A stretch of 6,309 bases of DNA. It comes from an uncultured Pseudomonadota bacterium. GTDB taxonomy: Bacteria; Myxococcota; UBA796. Shown here in pieces: positions 5,485 through 6,309 of this stretch. The stretch covers positions 1 to 6,309 of the forward strand of contig CAJWHX010000210.1 of assembly GCA_913040875.1 (NCBI GenBank). Direction: 5' to 3'. The translations under genes were made by a program, and so were the position numbers. The notes below the pieces were generated by a model that saw only the letters and a program-made list of their open reading frames with translations, made no database searches and was not told where the DNA came from. How positions within the stretch are numbered: position 1 is the first letter of the stretch; every line of letters starts with the position of its first letter.

Positions 5485-6309
5485 ATGCGGCTCTCTGGAC
5501 CAATATTGATGTTTCTTGCCCAAGTAGCCTTCACCGTAATGGTGGTGTTTGTGAAAATAGCACGGGAAGAACTCAGTACCTTCGAAGTCGCGTTGTGGCG
5601 TTCGGTGGTTGCCGTTCCAGTGTTGATGTTGATGTACCGCAACCTTTCTTGGCAAATCAGCGACAAGAAAACCATCTTCCTACGAGTAACCCTCGGCTTT
5701 GGAGCACTCTGTTCATTCTTTGGTGCCGCGAAGGGCTTATACATTGCAGATTTGTCTCTCATATCCAAGATTCAACCAATTTTGGTCGCGCTTTTGGCTC
5801 CGATTCTGATTGGAAGTTCAGAAAAGGCCTCTCCCAAACTTTGGGGACTGATGAGTCTAGCGATGGTGGGGTGTGCGATTCTCCTTGCTCCCTCACTGGA
5901 AGTCGGTTCAATATATGGACTTCTCGCGGTGATGGCTGCGATATTTTCTGCCCATGCCCACGTCTTCATTCGACGGCTTCGAAAGGAACATCCCGGTATC
6001 ATCGTATTGTGGTTTCAAGGAGGAAGCGGTATTTTGGCGATGTTGGCGTGTCTACTTACACTGGGAACGATTCCCCTGCCCCCCAATCACTTGTGGCTTC
6101 CGTTGGTGGGTGTGGGTCTGATGGCGACTCTCGGACAACTACTGATGACTCTAGCGTACAAACGAACCAAAGCGGCTACGGTTGCGATTGCATCCTATGC
6201 AGGTCCTCTCGTTGCGGTAGGAGCTGATGTGGTGGCCTTCAATGTGTTCCCAACGTGGAACGTGTATGTGGGTGGGAGTATTGTCGTACTGGCTGGGGTA
6301 CTGTTGTTG
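5485..6309 (+). CDS. EamA/DMT-family permease (3' end outside window)
   Basis: The frame stays open for 275 codons to the right edge, with no stop; EamA proteins usually have about 280-310 residues, so little is missing. About ten hydrophobic segments are evident, in two related halves. In the first half, FEVALWRSVVAVPVLM (33-48) fits the Arg-containing second helix, and SLISKIQPILVALLAPILIG (91-110) the conserved Pro-containing fourth helix. In the second half, YKRTKAATVAIASYAGPLVA (225-244) fits the matching helix with its central Pro. These proteins are inner-membrane exporters or importers of small metabolites or drugs; the substrate cannot be told from sequence. The Glu that often ends these Pro-containing helices is displaced (SSEK, 111-114) in the first half and absent in the second (AFNVF). 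The gene diverges from the 186-aa lipoprotein gene across 185 bases, and an inverted repeat lies beside its ribosome binding site. Confidence 0.88.
   Translation, partial: MRLSGPILMFLAQVAFTVMVVFVKIAREELSTFEVALWRSVVAVPVLMLMYRNLSWQISDKKTIFLRVTLGFGALCSFFGAAKGLYIADLSLISKIQPILVALLAPILIGSSEKASPKLWGLMSLAMVGCAILLAPSLEVGSIYGLLAVMAAIFSAHAHVFIRRLRKEHPGIIVLWFQGGSGILAMLACLLTLGTIPLPPNHLWLPLVGVGLMATLGQLLMTLAYKRTKAATVAIASYAGPLVAVGADVVAFNVFPTWNVYVGGSIVVLAGVLLL

Noticed and set aside
5352..5768. 138-codon open frame on the minus strand
   Set aside because: It overlaps the transporter gene and the upstream repeat and has no family features; it is a shadow frame.
5481..6227. 248-codon open frame on the + strand
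   Set aside because: It is a Ser/Cys/Gly-rich translation in another frame of the EamA gene, whose own frame gives clear membrane helices and family motifs but has no stop inside the window.

Overview
This 6.3 kb window looks chromosomal and comes from a bacterium resembling the Myxococcota (former deltaproteobacteria). The evidence is the 622-residue protein, which carries a CGN..C/C..C..DC cysteine motif, a MopE-type 'NGVDDDCDGTVD' motif and a C-terminal Gly-Cys / hydrophobic / Arg-Lys tail like the MYXO-CTERM sorting signal. The ASPIC/UnbV protein and two predicted outer lipoproteins also fit. The DNA is only moderately GC-rich, so a classic high-GC myxobacterium is unlikely. No RNA gene, CRISPR array, transposase or phage gene was seen.

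Layout, left to right: (1) the 3' end of an ASPIC/UnbV-domain gene (+, 1-193); (2) a leader with three small palindromes (194-366); (3) a 166-residue lipoprotein of unknown function (+, 367-867); (4) a stretch without an intact gene (868-1267) that holds a decayed second copy of the lipoprotein gene found at 4739-5299, with its upstream region; (5) a predicted right-handed beta-helix protein with no signal peptide and Lys-rich segments (+, 1268-2734); (6) tail to tail with it, stops one base apart, a 622-residue surface protein with a NAGPA (DUF2233) phosphodiester-glycosidase domain, a golvesin-like domain, a Cys-rich region and a C-terminal anchor (-, 2736-4604); (7) upstream on the same strand, the intact 186-residue lipoprotein (-, 4739-5299) with a strong ribosome binding site and an extended -10 promoter; (8) diverging from it, a truncated EamA-type drug/metabolite transporter gene (+, 5485 to the right edge).

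Most of the products are predicted to be at the cell surface or membrane: two lipoproteins, one anchored putative glycosidase, one permease. The lipoprotein and the glycosidase may share a transcript. The relationship of the beta-helix protein to them is unknown. The clearest structural result is the degenerate direct repeat (941-1130 against 4804-5400): an internal deletion and a one-base frameshift killed one copy, and the pair brackets the beta-helix and glycosidase genes. No convincing new defence or mobile system is visible.
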